From positions 1 through 42,659 of the forward strand of contig JAFAGR010000066.1 in assembly GCA_023422565.1 (NCBI GenBank): 42,659 nucleotides of DNA, written 5' to 3'. This stretch comes from Bacteroidota bacterium (GTDB lineage Bacteria > Bacteroidota > Bacteroidia > Chitinophagales > Chitinophagaceae). Under the pieces are notes generated by a model. It was not told the DNA's origin. It saw only the letters and a program-made list of their open reading frames with translations, and searched no databases. Shown piece by piece: positions 30,229-37,747 of the stretch. Position 1 is the first letter of the stretch; the number at the start of each line of letters is the position of its first letter. The translations under genes and the position numbers were made by a program.

Positions 30229-31202
30229 AAATTTTAATTACAGGCATATCCGGGTTTGTAGCAAGGCATTACATTGAATATCTGTCGGGGCTGAAAACGC
30301 CGTGTACCGTTTTGGGACTTTACAACCGCCATCTGCCCGGCTTTGCTGAAGACGAATACCTGAATGTTGACTGTAAGTTTCGACAGGTAAACCTCACTGA
30401 TAAACAGAGGGTTAAGAGTATCATATCAACTTTTAATCCAGATTACATTCTTCATTTGGCTTCAAGGAGCAGTGTTGCATTTAGTTGGCAGAGGCCTGGT
30501 GAATTGATCACAGAAAACACCCAAATATTTCTCAATTTAGTTGAAACGTTGCGGGAGTTGGGTTCTTCCTGCAAAATGTTATCTGTGGGATCCGCGGAAG
30601 AATACGGCCATGTGGAGCCGGTAGATCTTCCGCTAACGGAGAACCATCCTACCACTCCGGTTAGCCCTTACGGAGCCGCGCGCGTTCTGCAGAACAATCT
30701 TGTTGGCATATATTCTAAAAACTACGGATTAAACCTTGTACATACCCGTTCGTTCAATCACATTGGCCCTTATCAGAATGAAAATTTTGTGATAGGCTCA
30801 TTCATCAAACAGATTTCTGAGCAGATTCGCGAAGGGAAAAATGAGATCATCCTGGTGGTTGGTGACATTGAGGTGGTTCGGGATTTTACCGATGTTCGGG
30901 ATGTTGTAAGGGCTTACCATTCCTTATTGCTTCACGGCAGAAAGGGTGAAACCTATAACATTTGTTCCAACCGCCGGTATAAACTGCGTGATTTGATCGA
31001 ATTGTTTTCAAGGTTAACGGGAAGAAGGATCAAGACTGTGATCGATCCAAATAATTTTCGCCCTACAGAAAACAAGATCATTGTGGGCAGCTACGACAAA
31101 TTGAAGAAGGAAACCGGTTGGGAACCCCGCATCCCTATTGAAACCTGCCTGTCTGACCTTATTGTGTATTGGGAGAAACGCGTTTCTGTTCTTAACGACT
31201 GA
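30225..31202 (+). CDS. rmd: GDP-6-deoxy-D-mannose reductase-like SDR (Rmd type)
   Basis: A 325-residue extended SDR. With GDP-mannose 4,6-dehydratase (32426) it would reduce GDP-4-keto-6-deoxymannose to GDP-D-rhamnose. The NAD(P) site is LITGISGFVARHYIEYL. The Rmd pattern is strong: LHLASRSSVAFSW, LSVGSAEEYGHVEPVDLPLT, SPYGAARVLQ, TRSFNHIGPYQNENFVIGSF, RDFTDVRDVVRAY and GETYNICS. The catalytic Tyr is Tyr149, but the SDR lysine four residues on is Arg153 (codon CGC at 30681). I recall related sequences reading SPYAVARVSQ, so this is probably a subfamily trait. It overlaps the upstream transferase by ATGA. Its stop abuts the stop of the convergent GT4 gene with no gap. Another 4-ketosugar reductase or epimerase role is possible. 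Confidence 0.8.
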   Translation: MKILITGISGFVARHYIEYLSGLKTPCTVLGLYNRHLPGFAEDEYLNVDCKFRQVNLTDKQRVKSIISTFNPDYILHLASRSSVAFSWQRPGELITENTQIFLNLVETLRELGSSCKMLSVGSAEEYGHVEPVDLPLTENHPTTPVSPYGAARVLQNNLVGIYSKNYGLNLVHTRSFNHIGPYQNENFVIGSFIKQISEQIREGKNEIILVVGDIEVVRDFTDVRDVVRAYHSLLLHGRKGETYNICSNRRYKLRDLIELFSRLTGRRIKTVIDPNNFRPTENKIIVGSYDKLKKETGWEPRIPIETCLSDLIVYWEKRVSVLND

Positions 31203-32330
31203 TCACTTTCTTACAGCCTCCGTTATACAACGGTGAAGCATAGCCGCAGTTTTTTGCCAGGTAAATTTTTCTTTCTGAGATTTTCCCCTTTCAATGAGTT
31301 CATTCCGAAGCGCTTCGTTCGTGACCATCTTTTTCATTGCTTCTGCAATTTCTTTTACACTGAAAGGGTCAACCAGAATTGCCGCATCCCCGGCCACTTC
31401 AGGCATAGAAGTAGTATTACTGCAAATCACGGGCACCTCTGCCTGAAAGGCTTCCACTATCGGCAAACCAAATCCTTCAAAGGTAGGTACGAAGGTTAGT
31501 GCGAGCGCGGCGCCCAGCAAGTTCTTCAACTCCTCGTCAGACAGCCGGCCGGTAAATACCACATCATCTTTTGAGGCAATACGGTCCATTGTGGTTTTGA
31601 TGCTGTCATCATCCCAAAGAATATGTCCGCCTAATACCAGTTTCATTTTGGAAGCCTTCCCTTTTTTAAATAAATCAAACGCTTCTATAAGCCGAACAAT
31701 ATTCTTACGCGGGTGCATGGAGCCGATGAAAAAGAAATAATCTTCGTTTGCGCTATACCGTTGTTTCACCAATCTCTTCGCATCATTGCTCAAGGGTGAA
31801 AACTTTTCCTTTATTCCGCAGGAAACATTATCGATCAGTAAAGGATCGATACCATACCATTTTACAATATCTGCCTTGCTGTATTCTGAGATCGTGGCGA
31901 TCCTTGTGGCTTTTCGCGCGAATCTTTTAAAAAAGGTTCTGAAGTAAACACGGTTTTTCCATTTAAGGTCTTGGGGATAATGCTCAAAGTTCAGGTCGTA
32001 GATCACGGGCAACTGCGGGCAGCTTGTACGAAGGCTTAAAAAACCATCCATGGACAGGAAAAGATCAGGTGAGTGTTTCCTCAAAAAGGCCGGAACAACC
32101 GTTTCCATGTAAAGCAGGTATAATGCGGGATGGCGGTAAGGCGGAAATACGCGGTGTAATTTTACATTTGGAAAGTTGAAATAATCTTCGGTGAAATTTT
32201 TGTCTACCATCATCAAAAAAGTGATTCCCGGGTTCGCGGGAATGAGCCGGGCGAAGGTTTCCACGGTAAAATTTCCGATACCATCCAGTTGCTTGTTTCG
32301 CAAAACCCAGCAGTTCACTGCTATCACCAT
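31203..32330 (-). CDS. Glycosyltransferase family 4
   Basis: A 375-residue GT-B sugar transferase. Its N-terminus is MVIAVNCWVLRNKQLDGIGN, with the GIGNFTVE acceptor loop. Donor-site motifs follow in order: ATISEYSKADIVKWYG, FFIGSMHPRKNIVRLIEAF, LVLGGHILWDD, VVFTGRLSDEELKNLLGAAL and the GT4 signature PTFEGFGLPIVEAFQAEVPV with the E-x7-E pair, then SNTTSMPEVAGDAAILVDP. This is the mannosyltransferase B/WbaZ-like group, often acting on GDP-mannose or GDP-rhamnose donors. It lies between rmd and gmd in the opposite direction, so it may use GDP-D-rhamnose (inference). The start ATG at 32330 leaves a 95-base divergent gap to gmd. Confidence 0.92.
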   Translation of the reverse strand: MVIAVNCWVLRNKQLDGIGNFTVETFARLIPANPGITFLMMVDKNFTEDYFNFPNVKLHRVFPPYRHPALYLLYMETVVPAFLRKHSPDLFLSMDGFLSLRTSCPQLPVIYDLNFEHYPQDLKWKNRVYFRTFFKRFARKATRIATISEYSKADIVKWYGIDPLLIDNVSCGIKEKFSPLSNDAKRLVKQRYSANEDYFFFIGSMHPRKNIVRLIEAFDLFKKGKASKMKLVLGGHILWDDDSIKTTMDRIASKDDVVFTGRLSDEELKNLLGAALALTFVPTFEGFGLPIVEAFQAEVPVICSNTTSMPEVAGDAAILVDPFSVKEIAEAMKKMVTNEALRNELIERGKSQKEKFTWQKTAAMLHRCITEAVRK

Positions 32331-32391
32331 GTTCTTTCTTTAACGGGCTGCGTTGAGATTTCAGATTTTAAAAGTCCAACGCATATTTATG

Positions 32392-32399
32392 TAGATTTG
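32392..32399 (+). promoter_or_regulatory. -7 element TAGATTTG of gmd
   Basis: An exact TAnnTTTG match, 26 bases before the gmd ATG, in the divergent gap with the GT4 gene. Confidence 0.6.
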
Positions 32400-32425
32400 C
32401 GAAATTAATAAAACCGACCGAAGGG

Positions 32426-33514
32426 ATGAAAGTTGCACTGATATCAGGCATTACGGGCCAGGATGGGGCTTACCTCACCGAATTATTACTGGAAAAGGGA
32501 TATATCGTTCATGGCATCAGGAGAAGAAGCTCTCTGATGAACACTTCAAGGATCGATCATCTTGTTTTCAATCATAAATACAAAGACAGGCTTTTTCTTC
32601 ATTATGGAGATTTGACAGACGGAAGTAACATCATGCGGGTGATCCAGCAAACGCAGCCCGATGAAATTTATAACCTGGCCGCTCAAAGCCATGTTCAGGT
32701 GAGCTTCGAAACGCCGCAATACACCGCCACGGCAGATGCTACGGGCGTTTTACTTTTCCTGGAGGCCATCAGGATATTGAAGCTGGAGAAAAAGACGAAA
32801 TTCTACCAGGCATCCTCCTCTGAACTCTACGGAAAAGTGCAGGAGATTCCCCAGAAAGAAACAACGCCGTTTTATCCCCGCTCACCTTATGGAGTAGCCA
32901 AACTTTACGGCTATTGGATAACGGTGAACTACCGTGAAGCATATGATATGTTTGCGGTGAACGGTATCCTTTTCAATCATGAAAGCCCGATACGCGGCGA
33001 GAGTTTCGTTACGAGGAAGGTTACCATCAGTACGGCCCGGGTTGCTTTAGGCAAACTCGATAAAATATTGCTCGGAAACCTGGATGCGCAACGTGACTGG
33101 GGCCATGCGAGGGATTATGTGGAAGGCATGTGGAGGATGTTGCAGCATGATGTGCCGGAAGATTTTGTGCTGGCAACCGGCATTACTACCAGCGTACGTG
33201 ATATGGTGAGGTTGTGCTTTGAACAGGTTGGGATAGAGATTGAATTTAAAGGTGAAGGGATTGACGAAAAGGGATTAGTTGTGAGCTGCAGCAACCTGGC
33301 TTATCAATTACCAAAGGGAAAGGAAATACTCGCCATCGACCCAAGGTACTTCCGCCCTGCCGAGGTTGACCTGTTGGTGGGCGATGCTTCTAAAGCCAAA
33401 CGCCTGCTGGGTTGGGAACCCAAAACTTCTTTCAGGGAACTTATCCGGGAAATGATGGAAAGTGATCTAGCGATCGAAAAACAAAGTCATTTGCTTGATA
33501 ATCTTAAAGGCTGA
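32426..33514 (+). CDS. gmd: GDP-mannose 4,6-dehydratase
   Basis: Converts GDP-D-mannose to GDP-4-keto-6-deoxy-D-mannose, the shared precursor of GDP-D-rhamnose and GDP-L-fucose. A 362-residue SDR with NADP loop GITGQDGAYL (Gly8, Gly11, Gly14), the Gmd-specific RRRSSLMNTSRIDHL, the QASSSELYGKVQEIPQKE active-site strand, Tyr155 and Lys159 in SPYGVAKLYGYW, and FNHESPIRGESFVTRKVT. The usual partner for L-fucose (a GMER/WcaG epimerase-reductase) is absent here; the Rmd-type reductase at 30225 points to D-rhamnose. A terminator (33543-33569) follows. The last 48 bases overlap the 3' end of the convergent GT2 gene. Confidence 0.97.
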   Translation: MKVALISGITGQDGAYLTELLLEKGYIVHGIRRRSSLMNTSRIDHLVFNHKYKDRLFLHYGDLTDGSNIMRVIQQTQPDEIYNLAAQSHVQVSFETPQYTATADATGVLLFLEAIRILKLEKKTKFYQASSSELYGKVQEIPQKETTPFYPRSPYGVAKLYGYWITVNYREAYDMFAVNGILFNHESPIRGESFVTRKVTISTARVALGKLDKILLGNLDAQRDWGHARDYVEGMWRMLQHDVPEDFVLATGITTSVRDMVRLCFEQVGIEIEFKGEGIDEKGLVVSCSNLAYQLPKGKEILAIDPRYFRPAEVDLLVGDASKAKRLLGWEPKTSFRELIREMMESDLAIEKQSHLLDNLKG

Positions 33515-34468
33515 TCGTCTTAAAGCATTTTTATCAAACCATAGCGCAAGAGATATCCTGCGCTTTTTTAATGGCTCAAAGGCCTGCCCCGGAAGCATTT
33601 CAGAAGAATAGGCTTTACACTGATCAATGAAAGATCTAACGGTAACCTCTCTCCTTTCCGCAGGCGTTTTTAAAATACGGTGACTAAGGCTTTCGCAGAA
33701 ATACATCAGGTATTCGTGTCCGTTAGTATGAAAAGCTTTGTTTATTGAATCGCTCTGTTGCATCCGATCTTTCAAAAAATCAAGGTACATAAAGAATGCC
33801 CGCTGGTAATCTTCACCGTTAGTAACCTTTGAGACACTATCGTGCAACCTATATTGAAATGCGGTTTGTTTACTTATGGCTAGGTAAGACTGTTCCGTCA
33901 ACATCATCCACAAGGCATAATCTGCAAAGATCAGGTTGGGATAGTTCGCAGGAATGCCTCCGAGCCGGTCATAATCCGCGCTTCGCATCATGTAACCGGT
34001 TCCCATACTGTCCATAGTGCGGGTTAGTTGCGCGTTTAAGAAACCCGCGGCATCCATTTTTACCGGCATTGGCCGGCAAGGTTTTATATGATTTCCGTTT
34101 GAATCAATAAAATCAAAATGAGCCTGGTATAATGACGCAGATGGCTGTTCATTTATAAGAGCATTCATTACGGAAAGATATTCCGGCAGCAAAACATCAT
34201 CATGGCCGATCATGGTCATAAACGCATTCTTCTCAATATCTTTTATCCTACCCCAATTTTCCGTAATGGAAAGTTTCCTTTCAGAAGTGATCACTGAAAT
34301 TTTCGGATCTTTCAGGGACAGCAGCCATTGCCTTGTTCCGTCGGTGCTGCAATTGTCGAGCACAATAATGTTGTAGTCAGTAAAAGTTTGCGCAAGAAGG
34401 CTTCTTACACAGGTTTTTACGTATTCTCCTCCGTTATAAACCGGCAATATGATGGAAAAAGAATTCAT
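33467..34468 (-). CDS. Glycosyltransferase family 2
   Basis: A 333-residue GT-A sugar transferase. SIILPVYNGGEYVKTCVRSL opens the fold, LDNCSTDGT (38-46) is the nucleotide-binding region, and the DXD equivalent is GHDD (88-91) in FMTMIGHDDVLLPEYLSVMN. Later parts are SAFK- and Tyr-rich with no membrane segment. The acceptor is unknown. It follows the gene at 34474 by 5 bases on the same strand and is probably co-transcribed with it. Its last 48 bases run into the 3' end of gmd, and the gmd terminator lies within this gene's coding region, near the codons for RRISLALWF. Confidence 0.9.
   Translation of the reverse strand: MNSFSIILPVYNGGEYVKTCVRSLLAQTFTDYNIIVLDNCSTDGTRQWLLSLKDPKISVITSERKLSITENWGRIKDIEKNAFMTMIGHDDVLLPEYLSVMNALINEQPSASLYQAHFDFIDSNGNHIKPCRPMPVKMDAAGFLNAQLTRTMDSMGTGYMMRSADYDRLGGIPANYPNLIFADYALWMMLTEQSYLAISKQTAFQYRLHDSVSKVTNGEDYQRAFFMYLDFLKDRMQQSDSINKAFHTNGHEYLMYFCESLSHRILKTPAERREVTVRSFIDQCKAYSSEMLPGQAFEPLKKRRISLALWFDKNALRRSAFKIIKQMTLFFDR
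33543..33569 (+). terminator. gmd terminator inside the antisense GT2 gene
   Basis: AGCGCA (33543-33548) pairs with TGCGCT (33559-33564), then six Ts (33564-33569). It starts 29 bases past the gmd stop. On the other strand these bases are codons near the C-terminus of the glycosyltransferase. Confidence 0.7.
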
Positions 34469-34473
34469 GATAA

Positions 34474-35328
34474 TTACGTTCCCCAGGCATCTTTTGTCAG
34501 GCTTTCTCTTTCCTTTATTGTTGCCTCCATATATTTTCTGGTTTGATTATCCGCAATCATAAGGCCTTCCTGCCTGTTTATCCAAAAAGTATTGCTGTCT
34601 TTCCATTCTTCCACATTCCAACCTTTTCCGTCCCGGTCAACCACAAGGCATTTTAATGATCGTTTTAAGATCTGGTTGGTAAGGCTTTGCCTGCCGTTCT
34701 CAAAAAGATACGCATCCATCTTGTTAAGTTCGCCGGGAAGGTGAATCTCATGAAGCAATTTTTTGGAAATAAAAAATCCTGTGGTTCTTATATGTGCATT
34801 GGGAAAAGCTTTAAACCGGGCTCCATAAAACAAGTTCAATTTTAGAGCATATTTGATTAGCGAAATCTTGGTGCTCCACGACCCCTTGTCTTTAAGTTTA
34901 GTGAGTGTGGCCCTGTTTATGGAGGTCACGTAGCCGGCATAAGAACCCGTAGCGCCCAAAAGCCCGACTTCCTCATTTTGATTTCTCACAAAATTTAAAA
35001 GCCAGTTCTCACATAAAATAATGCTGTAGGTGTTTAAAAACAGAAAAAAATCATGACTACCTTGAGTAGCTATCTGTTTGTATACATACACGTCCTGCCC
35101 TTTCTTAAAATAAACCTCTGAAAAGTCACGGACCTGTGATCTGTGCATCAGTTCTATGTAACGTTCCGGTGAATCCCTTTCAGATTGAGCCTGACCATTA
35201 AAGGCGATGATCAATTGGTGGGGATACCCGGAAGAAAATTGAAGATATGAGGCGAGGAAACGTTCAAAATGGACAATACCATAGGGAAGCCAGGCTAGAT
35301 AAACAACTCCTATTTTAAGATCCTGCAT
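34474..35328 (-). CDS. Putative glycosyltransferase (GT-A-like, atypical metal site)
   Basis: A 284-residue protein resembling family 2-like glycosyltransferases of polysaccharide loci. IGVVYLAWLPYGIVHFERFL opens, QLIIAFNGQ follows, and FFLFLNTYSIILCENWLLNF stands where GT-A enzymes carry the Asp-x-Asp metal motif; here it is Asn rather than Asp. RTTGFFISKKLLHEI and a C-terminal half with GRQSLTNQILKRSLKCLVVD resemble acceptor-binding regions. No signal or membrane segment. The ATG at 35328 (MQDLKIGVVYLAW) is chosen over a TTG at 35340. It is first in a two-gene unit with the GT2 gene and divergent from the methyltransferase at 35380. Confident as a protein, moderately so as a transferase. 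Confidence 0.75.
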   Translation of the reverse strand: MQDLKIGVVYLAWLPYGIVHFERFLASYLQFSSGYPHQLIIAFNGQAQSERDSPERYIELMHRSQVRDFSEVYFKKGQDVYVYKQIATQGSHDFFLFLNTYSIILCENWLLNFVRNQNEEVGLLGATGSYAGYVTSINRATLTKLKDKGSWSTKISLIKYALKLNLFYGARFKAFPNAHIRTTGFFISKKLLHEIHLPGELNKMDAYLFENGRQSLTNQILKRSLKCLVVDRDGKGWNVEEWKDSNTFWINRQEGLMIADNQTRKYMEATIKERESLTKDAWGT

Positions 35329-35355
35329 TCCTGTTTTCAATGAAATTTAAATATA

Positions 35356-35363
35356 TACTTTTG
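35356..35363 (+). promoter_or_regulatory. -7 element TACTTTTG of the methyltransferase gene
   Basis: An exact TAnnTTTG match 17 bases before the ATG at 35380. On the opposite strand a one-mismatch TATATTTA nearby may serve the divergent glycosyltransferase. Confidence 0.55.
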
Positions 35364-35379
35364 CGAACACTAAAATTTC

Positions 35380-36123
35380 ATGCAAAGTACACGAGATATC
35401 TTTAATAATCACACAGGCAACCGCCTGCATAAATGGAATCATTATTTTGAAATTTACGACAGGCACTTTTCACGGTTCGTGAATAAAAGCCCTGTAATTG
35501 TAGAAATTGGAGTATCGCAGGGTGGTTCCATTGATATGTGGCAGAAATTTTTTGGCCAGGGGTTGCAGTATTACGGAATCGACATTAATCCCGGATGTAA
35601 AAATTTTGAACGAGAAAACGTAAAGATCTTCATCGGCTCGCAATCAGATCGGAAATTTCTGAAGGATATCTGCACCCAGATCCCTGAGCCCGATATAATT
35701 ATCGATGATGGCGGGCACACTATGGATCAACAGATCGTAAGCTTTGAGGAGTTGTTTCCTAAATTAAAAATCGGGGGAGTTTACCTTTGCGAAGACAATC
35801 ACACCTCCTATTGGCTGAACTTTGGCGGCGGGCTTAAACGCAAAGGAACTTATATCGAGTATATAAAGAACCTTGTTGATGTGCAGCATCTTTGGTACAC
35901 AGGAAAAAATACGAATATCCCTAACCGTGAGTTAAAAGATAAGATCTATTCCATTGCTTTTTATGATTCCATTGTGGTGATCGAGAAGGAAAAGATCGCT
36001 GCACCCTTTGACGTGAAACAGGGGGAACTCAATATCGGCTATCTGGATGATGGGAAACCTTCTCTTTCGGAACGGATCAAAACCTTGTATCATAAAATCC
36101 GAATTCGTCTAAAATACGGCTAG
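35380..36123 (+). CDS. Class I SAM-dependent methyltransferase, MycE/CmcI-like
   Basis: A 247-residue methyltransferase related to MycE (a sugar O-methyltransferase) and cephalosporin hydroxylase-type CmcI. SAM motif I is VEIGVSQGGS (41-50), the acidic post-I residue lies in YYGIDINPG, and the metal/catalytic motif DDGGH (109-113) is followed by TMDQQIVSFEELFPKLKIGG. CEDNHTSYW fits the substrate side. It probably caps or decorates a sugar of the polysaccharide with an O-methyl group (inference). It has its own promoter, lies divergent from a glycosyltransferase, and its TAG stop abuts the TAG of the convergent FkbM gene (TAGCTA). Confidence 0.82.
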   Translation: MQSTRDIFNNHTGNRLHKWNHYFEIYDRHFSRFVNKSPVIVEIGVSQGGSIDMWQKFFGQGLQYYGIDINPGCKNFERENVKIFIGSQSDRKFLKDICTQIPEPDIIIDDGGHTMDQQIVSFEELFPKLKIGGVYLCEDNHTSYWLNFGGGLKRKGTYIEYIKNLVDVQHLWYTGKNTNIPNRELKDKIYSIAFYDSIVVIEKEKIAAPFDVKQGELNIGYLDDGKPSLSERIKTLYHKIRIRLKYG

Positions 36124-36882
36124 CTACTGCCGGATGCAAACCAGGTTTTCCCCTTTCACAAAAGTTGCCCAGTTGTACTTACTCATTTCGGAGAAAAACA
36201 GCTTTGAAGTACCTGGCTGCAGTTGATCGTGCAGTTCAATTATAAGGCATTTCGTTCTCTTCAGCCAGCTGTGAGGATCGTTTTTAAAAAGAAAATATTC
36301 TGCGCCTTCAATATCCATTTTAAGAATGTCAACTTCCGGAAAACCCGCATAGTCCATCAGGGATCTGATGGTCATTCCGTTAAATGAATTTTCCTTCGAA
36401 GATCCACCTTCCTGCACTTCAAAGCTTGCCTCGGCTTCGCTGCTGTCCTTTATGTGAACAGGCCCATTAATGTACCACGCCGCCGCATGAATGGGCCGGA
36501 TGCTGCCGAAATGTTGAACATTTTTCGTGAGGCGGCTGTAATTCCTCGCTTCCGCCTCCACGGCAAGAATTGTGGCTTCGGGGTACTTTGCGGCAAAATA
36601 TAAACTTGCAAAACCGACGTTTGCGCCTGCGTCCAAAATACGGGTCGGTCTGAAATCAAGAAAAAAGTCAATGTCGTATTGCAGATCACAAAACACCTGG
36701 TAGAAGATCGGAAGGTCGGACGCACCTTTTCTGATAGAAAGCCGCCCGAGTTTTTTTGTTTTGAAGTGATATGTATCTCCTCCGGAAAACATGAGTCCGC
36801 CTGCAATTTTCATTGCATCGGCAAGGCCAAAGAATCGTATTAGCTGTATAAAGTAAATTATGTTGTATCCGAGTTTCCTCAT
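36124..36882 (-). CDS. FkbM family methyltransferase
   Basis: A 252-residue SAM-dependent O-methyltransferase. Motif I is RILDAGANVGFASLYFA (about 82-98), followed by the acidic ILAVEAEARNY and the FkbM signature VDILKMDIEGAEYFLF. The N-terminal 30 residues are hydrophobic (NIIYFIQLIRFFGLADAM), perhaps a membrane-associated helix. FkbM enzymes in surface-polysaccharide loci methylate sugar hydroxyls (family knowledge). It is the last gene of the minus-strand CDP-sugar operon, 15 bases after the reductase, so it may act on the same sugar or the finished chain. Confidence 0.88.
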   Translation of the reverse strand: MRKLGYNIIYFIQLIRFFGLADAMKIAGGLMFSGGDTYHFKTKKLGRLSIRKGASDLPIFYQVFCDLQYDIDFFLDFRPTRILDAGANVGFASLYFAAKYPEATILAVEAEARNYSRLTKNVQHFGSIRPIHAAAWYINGPVHIKDSSEAEASFEVQEGGSSKENSFNGMTIRSLMDYAGFPEVDILKMDIEGAEYFLFKNDPHSWLKRTKCLIIELHDQLQPGTSKLFFSEMSKYNWATFVKGENLVCIRQ

Positions 36883-36897
36883 TAGTAAAGACTTCCT

Positions 36898-37743
36898 TTA
36901 GTTTCTATTTGTTAAAAGCCTATTCAGCCGCGCGGTGCTTCCCCAAAAGGCCATGGGTTCATAATCAGGATAAGGATATACACCTGTTTGCAGATCGATC
37001 ATTTTACCCTTACGCTTTAAATAATCATTCACAAAGTCTTTCACCTTTTGTGGCCGGCCGCTGCATACATTGCTGACCCCCTTCCAACCGGGGCGCAATG
37101 CGAGATGTACGATATATTCAGCAATCGTTTCAACCGCGAGAAAATCCCGCTGCTGCTCTCCTCCACTCATCGGAAAGCTTTCATCGCCTCTTAAAAGTGC
37201 TTTTTCGAGTTGAGGAATAAGTGATCTTTCATTCTGGCCCTCACCAAACATATAAAACAATCGCAACCATTTAAGCGCAGCCTCATGTTGTGTGGCTATA
37301 ACTTCCAATTCCTTGTACAATTCCAATTTTGCTTCTCCATATGCGGTGACCGGTGAGCAATCCATATCCTCATTTAGCTCCCCTTCTTTTAAACCGTATT
37401 CCAGGCAGGTTCCGGTAACCGTCAGGTTTTTCAACCCGTTTCTCATCAGGTTCTCTAGAAATTTCAAATGACGCGGAAGATTAACCTTTAAATGAAAATC
37501 ATCTTTGAAATTCGGAAGCCCTTCCCAGGCAAGGTGAATACACAGGTCAGGCCGGCCAAAATATTCAAAGTAATTCTCGTTTTCGTTTAAGCGTGTCAAA
37601 TCAAATTCCACATACTTTGTATTGCCCGCCGCTTTTTTTGGAATCGTTCTCACGGCTGCAATTACTTCCAGCTTCCTTTCTGCAAGTTCCTTCATCACAT
37701 ATTTTCCTAAAAAGCCTGTACTACCGGTAAGGAGTATGCGCAT
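36898..37743 (-). CDS. NAD-dependent epimerase/dehydratase (probable 4-ketoreductase of the CDP-sugar pathway)
   Basis: A 281-residue extended SDR. NAD(P) loop MRILLTGSTGFLGKYVM, then LCIHLAWEGLPNF, the active-site strand LTVTGTCLEYGLKEGE, and Tyr135 and Lys139 in AYGEAKLELYKEL. The C-terminal half has the sugar-nucleotide part LRLFYMFGEGQNERSLIPQL and QQRDFLAVETIAEYIV. Coming directly after the C-methyltransferase (4-base gap), it most likely reduces the 4-keto group of the branched CDP-sugar. An epimerase role is the alternative. Gene order and tight spacing point to this pathway; the stereochemistry cannot be read. Confidence 0.83.
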   Translation of the reverse strand: MRILLTGSTGFLGKYVMKELAERKLEVIAAVRTIPKKAAGNTKYVEFDLTRLNENENYFEYFGRPDLCIHLAWEGLPNFKDDFHLKVNLPRHLKFLENLMRNGLKNLTVTGTCLEYGLKEGELNEDMDCSPVTAYGEAKLELYKELEVIATQHEAALKWLRLFYMFGEGQNERSLIPQLEKALLRGDESFPMSGGEQQRDFLAVETIAEYIVHLALRPGWKGVSNVCSGRPQKVKDFVNDYLKRKGKMIDLQTGVYPYPDYEPMAFWGSTARLNRLLTNRN

Positions 37744-37747
37744 TTTT

